Assembly (NCBI GenBank): GCA_964517495.1
Contig: CAZFER010000023.1
Coordinates: 1 to 64,000 of the forward strand
Direction of reading: 5' to 3'
Origin: CAZFER01 sp964517495
GTDB taxonomy: Bacteria > Hinthialibacterota > Hinthialibacteria > Hinthialibacterales > Hinthialibacteraceae
Length of the DNA: 64,000 nt
Made by a program: the position numbers and the translations under genes. Shown piece after piece: positions 46,830 through 54,766 of the stretch (the first letter of the stretch is position 1; every line of letters begins with the position of its first letter). Below the pieces are notes generated by a model. It ran no database searches. It was not told the DNA's origin and saw only the letters and a list, made by a program, of their open reading frames with translations.

Positions 46830-47219
46830 TTATGAATCCAACTGGGAGATGGCTTTTGACCTTCCCACTCGCGCCGGATCGAAACGTTTGTACTGATTAC
46901 TTTCAGTTGGCCCTATCAATCCTTCATTGGCTAAATTTAAAAGGATAAGGCTTCGCTCGCGTTCTTTTACCAAAAATACACGCTCTGAATTCAATTCATA
47001 AAAGAATTCCTGATTGTCCAGATAGGAACGGATTGATTCGACCTGGGCTGTATCATTTGAATCGATCAATACAACCGTTTTCGAATAATCAGCAAAAAAG
47101 AGGGCATAGCCGAGTTCAATAGGAAGAATTAAACAACATAGAATAAATACCACCTTTTGCCAATATAAAAATGACTTCCACAATGTCGAACAATAACCTT
47201 TTATATTATAAATGATCAT
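46830..47219 (-). CDS. stand-alone FliF N-terminal-like protein
   Basis: A 129-residue protein with one transmembrane segment (about residues 18-40) followed by a domain that parallels the first periplasmic part of FliF. SIRSYLDNQEFFYELNSERVFLVKE and LANEGLIGPTESNQYKRFD align with SYLDSNGIEYKMSGDNTVLVDK and LAGQDLIGPDFGPGLELFD of FliF. It ends there, without the second membrane helix and FliG-binding tail. AGGAGG is 6 bases before the ATG at 47219, and the gap to fliF is about 70 bases, so it seems expressed rather than a remnant. Its role is unknown. Confidence 0.72.
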   Translation of the reverse strand: MIIYNIKGYCSTLWKSFLYWQKVVFILCCLILPIELGYALFFADYSKTVVLIDSNDTAQVESIRSYLDNQEFFYELNSERVFLVKERERSLILLNLANEGLIGPTESNQYKRFDPARVGRSKAISQLDS

Positions 47220-47252
47220 GATTATCCTCCTGGAATCCACCTACAATACTTT

Positions 47253-47525
47253 TTATTGGGTTGACATCATTTTTTCATATTCATTTTCAGGTAAATCCTT
47301 ATCACGCTCTTTTTCTTTCATGGAAGAACCAGCAACACCAACGGTTGTTTTTTCAGCCGTTTTGGAAGCCATGGAAGCTGAGGTTCTTTCCAAATCACCA
47401 TTCATTCCCAAAACAAGAAATAAGCTCAGGCTGGTGATAACCGGTATTAACCACAAGCAAGAAATCAACCAGCGTTTTTGAGGAATATTGCCGGCTTGTT
47501 TTTTCACCGACGTCTGCTTTTCCAT
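47253..47525 (-). CDS. small single-span membrane protein in flagellar operon
   Basis: A 90-residue protein with a basic N-terminus, one transmembrane segment (about residues 20-40, WLISCLWLIPVITSLSLFLVLG) and a hydrophilic Ser/Lys/Glu-rich tail. The ATG at 47525 follows GGAGAG by about 6 bases; an earlier in-frame ATG at 47543 lacks a good site. It lies 33 bases upstream of the FliF-N-like gene. The family is unrecognised; it may be a partner of the short FliF-like protein. Confidence 0.62.
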   Translation of the reverse strand: MEKQTSVKKQAGNIPQKRWLISCLWLIPVITSLSLFLVLGMNGDLERTSASMASKTAEKTTVGVAGSSMKEKERDKDLPENEYEKMMSTQ

Positions 47526-47795
47526 CCCACACTCTCCTTCCATCCCAACTAAACGTACTGTTTATTGAAGGTCCAGGAATCAGATACATCTAAAAGCATT
47601 CTCCTGACACAGATGTATGCCAACTCAACACAAAGATATGATAAAAAGGGGAAGACGAAGGCAGGTAATTGGTCAATCACCACCATAATAAGGTGGGATT
47701 AAGAACCAAAATACGCAAACAAAAGGAAGTTTACCATCGTTTCCCTCAACCCAATCGAAACCCATTGGTTTCAAAATTGAATAAGCATATATATC
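47526..47795. other. non-coding gap inside the flagellar cluster
   Basis: These 270 bases separate fliE from the small membrane-protein gene on the same strand. They hold no good reading frame. ATACATCT (47584-47591) and AGATGTAT (47611-47618) form an 8-bp inverted repeat with 19 bases between, about 60-95 bases upstream of the next ATG, and CCACC/GGTGG (near 47680-47695) could form a short hairpin. The gap suggests an internal promoter or attenuation point, which I could not identify. Confidence 0.5.
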
Positions 47796-48119
47796 TTACA
47801 CCGGCAAGCGCCGGATTTCATCCCATCCACGTAATAATTGATTACGAATTTGCATTAATAAATTAAACGCAATGCCCGCCTCTTCCGTGGCGATCATCAC
47901 TTCATGCACACTGCTAATCTCTCCGGTTACTAATTTTTGGACTTTTCCAGCCGCGGCATTCTGCATGGAATTTACCTCGTTCACCGAACTTTTCAATAAG
48001 TCGGCAAACGATTTTCCAGGCACGACCGGTTCTTTGGGGGCGAATTCGGACGCCATTCCCTGTTCACTCGGACCAGGACCATATGGTCCAACCGGCATTC
48101 CACCAAGGGGATCCACCAT
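47796..48119 (-). CDS. fliE: flagellar hook-basal body protein
   Basis: FliE links the MS ring to the rod. The C-terminal part (SVHEVMIATEEAGIAFNLLMQIRNQLLRGWDEI) matches the family helix pair, and FADLLKSSVNEVN is the usual N-terminal helix. A Pro/Gly-rich leader of about 35 residues precedes it. At 107 residues the length is normal. It lies 12 bases after the 48132-48455 gene and is followed by a 270-base gap. Confidence 0.93.
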   Translation of the reverse strand: MVDPLGGMPVGPYGPGPSEQGMASEFAPKEPVVPGKSFADLLKSSVNEVNSMQNAAAGKVQKLVTGEISSVHEVMIATEEAGIAFNLLMQIRNQLLRGWDEIRRLPV

Positions 48120-48131
48120 AAATCACTCTCC

Positions 48132-48455
48132 CTATTCCTGTTCTTCAGGTGGTGTTTCATTGTTCATATCGGTCATCGGCGGTATCAATTTTTGCATTAA
48201 ATGATGGGCTTGCATGGTATCATCAAACGCACTTTTGGCTTGATCCATTGCCGACTCAACATCTTCCACTTTGGAGGGCGAAGTTTGTGACATCTGATCC
48301 GCATCATGACCGATTTGTCCCAGCGCTTGAATCAATTCATCCTTAAACTGGCCCAAATCCGCCTGATTTTTCGGGTTGGGACCAGGGGCGGGTTTCGCAC
48401 CATCAATCGAGGAAACATCTCGCGGCGGTATGGGAAAAGAAGACATGTCACTCAC
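48132..48455 (-). CDS. small protein between flgC and fliE, possibly FliE-like
   Basis: A 107-residue protein of the same length as the FliE encoded next to it. The N-terminal half is Pro/Ser-rich and disordered; the C-terminal half (VEDVESAMDQAKSAFDDTMQ, then a hydrophobic QKLIPP) resembles the FliE helix pattern with Met, Ala and Phe at comparable positions. This may be a diverged paralogue or a rod-related adaptor, but the similarity is weak. Gaps of 18 and 12 bases to flgC and fliE show co-transcription. Confidence 0.55.
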   Translation of the reverse strand: MSDMSSFPIPPRDVSSIDGAKPAPGPNPKNQADLGQFKDELIQALGQIGHDADQMSQTSPSKVEDVESAMDQAKSAFDDTMQAHHLMQKLIPPMTDMNNETPPEEQE

Positions 48456-48473
48456 GATTGCGTTCTCCTAATC

Positions 48474-48917
48474 TTAACGGCCTCCGCCGATTTGCAAGGC
48501 CCGCTGTTCCATTTGCTTATATGAATTAATGGTCGTCACATTCGCTTCATAGGCACGTGAGGCATCAATCATATTCACCATCTCGGTGGTAACGTTAATA
48601 TTCGGCCTTAATACAATTCCATCGGGATCAGCAAACGGATGGCCAGGATCATATATTTTGATAAAAGCCTTGTCCGTCTTATCTTCTACAATTTTTTGCA
48701 CTTTCACCCCGCTGCCAATCGTACGGTTCAAGCGCCGCCGGGCAGTCGATAGCGACTCGGAAAAAGTACGTCCCGGCGCCTCAAAAACCACTTCACGGCG
48801 TCGATAGGGTCCCCCTTCAGTAGTCACCATGGTATTGGCGTTGGCAATATTATTGGCAATCACATCCATGCGAATGCGTTGTGCCGTCATCCCTGAAGCA
48901 CATATGGAATAACTCAT
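48474..48917 (-). CDS. flgC: flagellar proximal rod protein
   Basis: FlgC forms part of the proximal rod. The N-terminal rod motif (AQRIRMDVIANNIANANT) is present, as is the C-terminal MVNMIDASRAYEANVTTIN helix typical of rod/hook proteins. The middle region has PYRRREVVFEAP and the final segment is short. At 147 residues the length is normal. It starts 22 bases after flgB. Confidence 0.96.
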   Translation of the reverse strand: MSYSICASGMTAQRIRMDVIANNIANANTMVTTEGGPYRRREVVFEAPGRTFSESLSTARRRLNRTIGSGVKVQKIVEDKTDKAFIKIYDPGHPFADPDGIVLRPNINVTTEMVNMIDASRAYEANVTTINSYKQMEQRALQIGGGR

Positions 48918-48939
48918 GATCTCCCTCTTATTTTAAGTA

Positions 48940-49365
48940 TTATGGCCTTCCTGCCGTTTGTATGACATTCTTTGTTCCACCGTAATAGCGAGACAGAATC
49001 TCGGTAAATTGAACGTTTCGTTGAGTATTTTTCGCCAAATCAGCCATCTCTTGATCAATGTTAATATTATTTTTATCCGGGCGGAAGCGGGTTTCATTAT
49101 CAATATCGACTCTTGGGCGCACCATCTTGATCTCTTCCGGACCACCAATAATGAAATGGGCTGGATGAGTGCGGCGCCCAATGAAACCTTGCTGATTAAT
49201 AGCCCGCTTTAGTTGATCTTCAAATTCAACGGTCGCCCGTTGATATTTAGGCGTATCCACATTTGCTATGTTATTCGAAATGGCCTCATGACGCAAATTG
49301 GTTCCTTCAATTCCCTTTTTCAGGACATTGATGGTTGAACTTCCTAAAAAGGATCCGATAATCAT
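48940..49365 (-). CDS. flgB: flagellar proximal rod protein
   Basis: FlgB is a proximal rod subunit. The conserved N-terminal stretch LRHEAISNNIANVDTPKYQR and the C-terminal helix (DLAKNTQRNVQFTEILSRYYG) identify it. The ATG at 49365 follows AGGTGAG by 7-8 bases; an in-frame GTG four codons upstream overlaps the binding site. It is the first gene of the basal-body operon and lies 42 bases downstream of a sigma54-type promoter match. Confidence 0.95.
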   Translation of the reverse strand: MIIGSFLGSSTINVLKKGIEGTNLRHEAISNNIANVDTPKYQRATVEFEDQLKRAINQQGFIGRRTHPAHFIIGGPEEIKMVRPRVDIDNETRFRPDKNNINIDQEMADLAKNTQRNVQFTEILSRYYGGTKNVIQTAGRP

Positions 49366-49407
49366 TCTCCGACTCACCTCAAAAGAATTGTGTTAAGCAA
49401 ATTAAAA

Positions 49408-49423
49408 CGCAAAATACGTACCA
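49408..49423 (-). promoter_or_regulatory. sigma54 (-24/-12) promoter of flgB operon
   Basis: On the minus strand TGGTACGTATTTTGCG matches the sigma54 consensus TGGYACRNNNNTTGCW in 15 of 16 positions: GG at -24 (49422-49421) and GC at -12 (49410-49409), 10 bases apart. Transcription would start near 49398, leaving about 33 bases before flgB. A sigma54-dependent activator gene lies 4 kb upstream in the same cluster. Confidence 0.8.
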
Positions 49424-49524
49424 CCCACCAAACACTCTTTTTTTTAATAAATTCAATCCTTTTCATCAAAATCAAAACAAAAATCGGCAATTCTTTCCAC
49501 CTTTTTTCAAATAAATGGCTCCTC

Positions 49525-52500
49525 TTAATTAGCGGACAGCCCTGTACCCATCTTATTGCGCTGTGTTGCAATTAAATTTTCAACATCATTTTTAAGATTC
49601 GACGCGATGGTTATTTTCTCTGGAACTTTGGTTAAATTCACTTGTTCGAAAGTCTGAACCGCTTTTTCCATATAACTTAAATATAGATCGACATCATTGT
49701 TATTTTGTCGTAGAAACTCATTGGCGCGAGATTCATAGGCCCGTCCCAATAAAATCAACGCATCCGCATAATTTTCAGGAGTATAAAGAGTATCTGAAGA
49801 TATGTTACCCAACGCCTGAATGGCTTTGTCCAAGACATTACCTTTGTTGTTAGGTGGGACTTCATCCTTCATTTGCATATAACACTTTCCTAACTGCCAA
49901 TAGACATAATTTCTGTTTAATTTTTCATCATTAGTGCTAACAGTGCTCAAATAAGCCTCATAATTTTCTGCTGCTTTTTTAAAGTTTTCGTAACCGTCAT
50001 CTTGGGTCAATCCTAATTCGTAGTGAATTTTAGCTATTTTTTCCAAGGAATCCGGATCATTGGCCAACCGTTCATCCACAGCCTCTGAGGGAAGGGGATA
50101 ATGATCAATCAATGCATCATAGGCGGTCAGTGTTTGTTTCAGATTATCAATTCGTTCATCCCCATAAGAGCGTTTGGCTTCGGTATAATAGGTTTCCGCA
50201 ATCCCCTTCATGGCTTCAAAGGCCGGTCCTTTTTTAACCGGTAAACCAACCCGCTTCAGGCGGTTAACTTCGCTTTCGGTGGGGGGAGGATTATCTTTGA
50301 TAATCTGGCGATAAATTTCACGTGCATTATCAAAAGAATATCCTTTGCGATAAGCATTCGCCAGTTTTTTACGAACTCGTTCATCGGTGTTTTCATAATT
50401 TTCGCCCAAGTATTGTTTATAATACTCAACTGCTTTGTCATAATTTGCCCGGTCGGCGTTAATATCACCCAAGCGTTCAATCGCTTTAGGGATATATTTT
50501 GGCGCGACGTTTTCGTTTTGATATTCGGCCAGGGCTTCTTCCAAATATTGTTGCGCATCTCTATAATTTCCGGCCTTGTATGCACTATGTCCTCGGCGGA
50601 ATTTTATTTCGATGAGATAAGTTTTATTGATTGGATCCCCAAAGCGCGAGTCGTCTCTGGCGGATATTGCCGCATTATATTGGGTAACAGCCTCTTCAAA
50701 TTGTTGCTTGGCTTTTTCTCTAAGATTTTCGGCTTCTTTCATCAAAACTGGCGAACCACCAACAGCTTGGGCATCCTGTTCTTTTACCATGGCTTGTTTG
50801 AGCAACGTATCACCATACCGATCCAGCGCATCCGCATAATAATAAAGAGTAAGATAGGTATAACCGGTATTCGGATAATTTTGTTTAGCGATTTCAAACC
50901 GCCGAATGGCCTCCTCAAAATCCTGGTCCGTTTGAAGATATACATTAGTCAGGCGGATTTCAGCCAAATTACTAACTTCACCATTTTGATCTCTTGGATA
51001 TAAAGGATTGGCTTTTAGCGCATCAATGTAATATTTTTTTACCAGACTATAGTCTTTTCCTTCCTGCTCTTGGGCTTGTTTCCAGGCTGCATCACCTAAT
51101 AAATAGAGGGTTTTTGTTTTGATTTCGGGATTAACGGTTTGAGTTGAATTAAGGAGCATTTCACCCGCTGCTATGGTGCCAGTGTAATCCCGCATTATAT
51201 GCCTTGATTTGGCACGATTATATAAAATATTGTGGTATGTATCGGAATCGAGAAGTTCGCTTTTATCCAACAAAATGGAATAAAGCTCGTTGGCTTTATC
51301 CAAGAACATTTCGGCGGTCCTTTTCTTTTGTTGGGCTTCTTCCTCCAATTGTTTTTTGGGTGGCATCCCTTCAGGAAAATCAGCTGCGTTTTTTTCGAAT
51401 TCCTTCCATTGATCCCCTGCTTCTTCCCCTCTAATTAAATATAAATCCGCTAATTCATTAAAAACATTATTTACATTATCAATGACTTCACGATAATTGA
51501 GGTCATCAAGAGAGATATCGATTTGTCTGGCTTCTTCCTCAGCCTTTTCATAATACCCAATAGCGTCTCTTAATTTGGCAGTGGCATTATCCTTTTGTTC
51601 CTTGTCCGGTTTGTAACGTTGGTAGAGTTTCCGGTTGATATTGCCCAATTTAGCATTCATGTTCATGGCGTTGATATGATCATCCCGATCTTTGTAATGA
51701 TCGAGTGCTTGTTCGTACACGCTAATGGCATTATTCAATAGCCGATCTTCCTGTTCTTTATCCACCTCAGCCCACCGCTCGTAGGTTTCGCCCAAATCAA
51801 TACGGGCTTGAATCGCATCTTCTGATTGTTCATATCGTTCTATGAATTCTTTAAGTTTTTGAACGGCATTTTCAAATCGATTCAATTTCCGCTGTGCCAA
51901 AGCGATACGTAGAAGGGCTTTTCGTTGTTCTGCCGGATCAACATAGGCTCCTGCAGCATCCCGTTCTTCAGGCGGAAGTTCGAGATTCTTTTCAGCCTGC
52001 TTCATGGCCCTTTCCTCAAGCTCCGCCAAATAGTCTCCGTACCATTCCGCCATTAGGCGGTAAGGTTCTTCACTTTTTTCTTCTTCATTCAACTGTTCAT
52101 AAGCTGTAGCGATTTGATAATAGGAATTGCTGGTTTTTTCATAGGCCTCCGGCACATTTTGATTTGTGGGAAATTCATTGATAAATTCTTCAAACAAGGT
52201 TACCGCGGTCTGGAATTCAGGAATGGCCTCTTCAAATTGATCATTTCTATCATATTCCAGTGCCAATTCATAATGATCATTCGCTTCCTCCCACGCCCTT
52301 AATTGGGCATCGGGGCTGCGGTACACCATGTAATAAATCATGAAACCCGTGGTAATTAACATGAGGGTGATAATTGCACCCAATAAGGAATACATTTCAA
52401 GCTGGGTAAGTTGAATGCGGCTTAAAAACCGTTCAACAAAGCTGGAGGGCTCTTCTTCCTCCTCTTCGGTTTCTTGACCTTCTTCTTCACCTTCACCCTC

Positions 52501-53307
52501 TTCATCAGAGGTTTCTCCTTCGCCCTCTTCGTCTTCGAAGCTGGTATCCAAATCCTCGATATCAACATCCTCATCAGAGGCTTCACCCTCACCGGTGTCA
52601 TCTTCGTCAGAAATATCGGACATATCGATATCTTCAAGATCATCAACATCAATATCCCCTAATTCATCACTGGCTTGTTCAATATCGATATCTTCGAGAT
52701 CATCGATTAAATCCTCATCCAACTCCAGATCTTCCATGCCTTCATCCGCCTGCTCCTGATCTGTCTCTTCATAGTCATCCATATCGATATCACCCGTATC
52801 CTCTTTTCCTTGATCTTGAAAGGGGGAAGGCATGGTCTGATCCTGCCGGCTGGAACGGGATTGAAACATTGAGGAAATTTCTTCATCGGATAAGGCATGC
52901 TCTTTGAGGTTACGAGCCAAATTCTTTTTCTTGCCGAACCATCGTTGAAAAAAGGAGGGGGATTCTTCAAAATCGGATTCGATTGAAAACTGGCGCGGGA
53001 TTCGGGACTGTTGGAAACCTGTTTCACTGGCGCCCAGGGCTTCGGTCAAAATATCATCATCCACCACAGGATCATCTGATTTGGAACGGCGTCCTTTGCC
53101 TCCCTTTAGTTTTGATGAAATTTGACCTTGTTGGATAAGGTGATCGACCAACATGGATTCAACATCAGAATCGACGGTTTCACTGGCATTTTCCGCATCA
53201 ATACCAAGTGATTGCAAGCCCCCCAAAATGGTTTGAGTGCGAACACCTAACTCTACGGCCAAATCTAATGCGGATTTGCTTGTCCCGCCGGACGTATTAG
53301 GATCCAT
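49525..53307 (-). CDS. IF2_N-like domain, membrane span and TPR protein (1260 aa)
   Basis: Residues about 12-60 (SALDLAVELGVRTQTILGGL, then LGIDAENASETVDSDVESML) resemble the IF2_N domain of initiation factor IF-2. A linker of about 80 residues leads to a very acidic region (about 170-290) with repeats such as DELGDIDVDDLEDIDMSDIS. A single transmembrane segment (about 303-328, LLGAIITLMLITTGFMIYYM) follows. The remaining about 930 residues are tetratricopeptide repeats (WAEVDKEQ, YEKAEEEAR, YLEEALAEYQ units). With the acidic part inside, the TPR part would be periplasmic. It follows the sigma54 activator gene by 40 bases and precedes the flgB promoter, implying a flagellar or envelope scaffold role, unproven. 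Confidence 0.85.
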   Translation of the reverse strand: MDPNTSGGTSKSALDLAVELGVRTQTILGGLQSLGIDAENASETVDSDVESMLVDHLIQQGQISSKLKGGKGRRSKSDDPVVDDDILTEALGASETGFQQSRIPRQFSIESDFEESPSFFQRWFGKKKNLARNLKEHALSDEEISSMFQSRSSRQDQTMPSPFQDQGKEDTGDIDMDDYEETDQEQADEGMEDLELDEDLIDDLEDIDIEQASDELGDIDVDDLEDIDMSDISDEDDTGEGEASDEDVDIEDLDTSFEDEEGEGETSDEEGEGEEEGQETEEEEEEPSSFVERFLSRIQLTQLEMYSLLGAIITLMLITTGFMIYYMVYRSPDAQLRAWEEANDHYELALEYDRNDQFEEAIPEFQTAVTLFEEFINEFPTNQNVPEAYEKTSNSYYQIATAYEQLNEEEKSEEPYRLMAEWYGDYLAELEERAMKQAEKNLELPPEERDAAGAYVDPAEQRKALLRIALAQRKLNRFENAVQKLKEFIERYEQSEDAIQARIDLGETYERWAEVDKEQEDRLLNNAISVYEQALDHYKDRDDHINAMNMNAKLGNINRKLYQRYKPDKEQKDNATAKLRDAIGYYEKAEEEARQIDISLDDLNYREVIDNVNNVFNELADLYLIRGEEAGDQWKEFEKNAADFPEGMPPKKQLEEEAQQKKRTAEMFLDKANELYSILLDKSELLDSDTYHNILYNRAKSRHIMRDYTGTIAAGEMLLNSTQTVNPEIKTKTLYLLGDAAWKQAQEQEGKDYSLVKKYYIDALKANPLYPRDQNGEVSNLAEIRLTNVYLQTDQDFEEAIRRFEIAKQNYPNTGYTYLTLYYYADALDRYGDTLLKQAMVKEQDAQAVGGSPVLMKEAENLREKAKQQFEEAVTQYNAAISARDDSRFGDPINKTYLIEIKFRRGHSAYKAGNYRDAQQYLEEALAEYQNENVAPKYIPKAIERLGDINADRANYDKAVEYYKQYLGENYENTDERVRKKLANAYRKGYSFDNAREIYRQIIKDNPPPTESEVNRLKRVGLPVKKGPAFEAMKGIAETYYTEAKRSYGDERIDNLKQTLTAYDALIDHYPLPSEAVDERLANDPDSLEKIAKIHYELGLTQDDGYENFKKAAENYEAYLSTVSTNDEKLNRNYVYWQLGKCYMQMKDEVPPNNKGNVLDKAIQALGNISSDTLYTPENYADALILLGRAYESRANEFLRQNNNDVDLYLSYMEKAVQTFEQVNLTKVPEKITIASNLKNDVENLIATQRNKMGTGLSAN

Positions 53308-53347
53308 GGTCCTGAATTCCTGTTACTCCCTTTTTCATCAGAACGTG

Positions 53348-54742
53348 TTATTCATCTGTACCCGTTAACGGTTGAAGGGAGCTGTGGTTTTTATATTCAT
53401 TTAACTTGTTTCTAAGGGTTCGTATACTGATCCCCAAAATTTCGGCTGCCCGGGTTCGGTTATTTTTGGTAAAATCCAGGGTTTTATAAATCAACTGCTT
53501 TTCCATTTCGGCCACCGTTAATCCAACTTGGAGTGAGGAATCCTTTTTTTCATCTTCAACAGAGTTGATTTTGGTCATTTCCGGTGGCAAATGTTTCAAT
53601 TCAATAGTTGGCCCCTGACATAAAACCACTGCTCGTTCAATGGAATTTTCCAATTGGCGAACATTACCCGGCCAATGAAATTTTATCAGCGCTTTTTCAG
53701 CCTCTGGATCAATTTCTTGAATCTTCTTATTCATTTCTACATTATACTTGTCCAGGAAGTGTTGCACCAACTCAGGAATATCGCCCTTGCGATCCCGCAG
53801 AGGAGGGAAAGAAATAGTTACCACATTCAAGCGATAAAATAAATCTTCTCGAAAGCGCCCTTTCTTTATCTCTTCTTCCAAATTTCGGTTAGTGGTAGCC
53901 ATCACTCGCACATCAACAGGAATGGGTTCACGCCCTCCAACTTTATCCACCTCTTTTTCCTGTAAAACCCTCAGCAGTTTAGCCTGGAGTTTGGGGCTCA
54001 TTTCACTTACTTCATCCAATAAAATCGAACCACCTTCGGCTAATATAAACTTTCCTTCATTGGCACGAACCGCCCCGGTAAAGGCTCCTTTTTCATGGCC
54101 AAACAATTCACTTTCCAATAACTCTTCTGAAATAGCGGCACAATTCACTTTAATGAACCGCTTGTTCCTCCGGGGGCTGTGATAATGAATGGCCCCTGCA
54201 ATCAATTCTTTCCCCGTTCCACTTTCACCGTGGATCAACACCGTGCTGGGTGTCGCTGCCACCGTACGAATTAAGTCAAATATTTCCAGCATTTTTTGGT
54301 CAGTGCCAATAATGTGATCAATGCCGTATTTTAAACCGATTTCCTGGCGCAGGCTGGTATTTTCCCGTTTAAGATCCGCTACCCCCAAGGTTTTTTCGAT
54401 GACAATTTTAAGTTCATCCACATCAAATGGCTTTTTTAAATAATCGGCCGCCCCCAGTTTCATGGCTTCAACAGCGGTTTCGACCGTTGAATGGGCGGTT
54501 AACATAACGACTTCGATCTCACTGGCATATTCTTTAATTTCGGCCAGCGTTTCGATACCATCTTTACCCGGCATTTTGATATCACATAACACCAATTCCG
54601 GCTGGTCTTCCCGAATGAGTTCGAGCGCTTCATCACCGCTGCCAGCCACCCTCACGTCATAGCCTTCACTTTTCAATACCCGGCTTAAAAGATTCTGAAT
54701 ACCGATTTCATCATCAACGATTAACACTTTTTTCTGTGCCAT
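53348..54742 (-). CDS. sigma54-dependent response regulator (NtrC family)
   Basis: Three domains: receiver (Asp10/Asp11, phospho-Asp54 in LCDIKMPG, Lys in YLKKPF), AAA+ (Walker A GESGTGKELIAGAIHYHSPR, sigma54-contact loop GAFTGA, Walker B GGSILLDEVSEMS) and C-terminal Fis-type helix-turn-helix (TRAAEILGISIRTLRNKLNEY). Such proteins activate sigma54 promoters. Position next to the kinase gene, an FlgN-like gene and the sigma54 match before flgB suggests a FlgR/FleR-like flagellar regulator. The length of 464 residues is typical. Confidence 0.95.
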   Translation of the reverse strand: MAQKKVLIVDDEIGIQNLLSRVLKSEGYDVRVAGSGDEALELIREDQPELVLCDIKMPGKDGIETLAEIKEYASEIEVVMLTAHSTVETAVEAMKLGAADYLKKPFDVDELKIVIEKTLGVADLKRENTSLRQEIGLKYGIDHIIGTDQKMLEIFDLIRTVAATPSTVLIHGESGTGKELIAGAIHYHSPRRNKRFIKVNCAAISEELLESELFGHEKGAFTGAVRANEGKFILAEGGSILLDEVSEMSPKLQAKLLRVLQEKEVDKVGGREPIPVDVRVMATTNRNLEEEIKKGRFREDLFYRLNVVTISFPPLRDRKGDIPELVQHFLDKYNVEMNKKIQEIDPEAEKALIKFHWPGNVRQLENSIERAVVLCQGPTIELKHLPPEMTKINSVEDEKKDSSLQVGLTVAEMEKQLIYKTLDFTKNNRTRAAEILGISIRTLRNKLNEYKNHSSLQPLTGTDE

Positions 54743-54766
54743 TTCTGCCCTCTTTATTTCAACTCA

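Noticed and set aside
46830..47219. Short FliF-like gene as a pseudogene of fliF
   Set aside because: It has an intact frame, a strong ribosome binding site and a normal stop, and fliF itself is complete downstream.
50413..51003. A 196-residue plus-strand frame inside the TPR gene
   Set aside because: Antisense shadow of regular TPR codons; hydrophobic composition without a signal or context.
49525..53307. The IF2_N-like protein as translation initiation factor IF-2 itself
   Set aside because: No GTPase domain is present; after the membrane helix the protein is TPR only.
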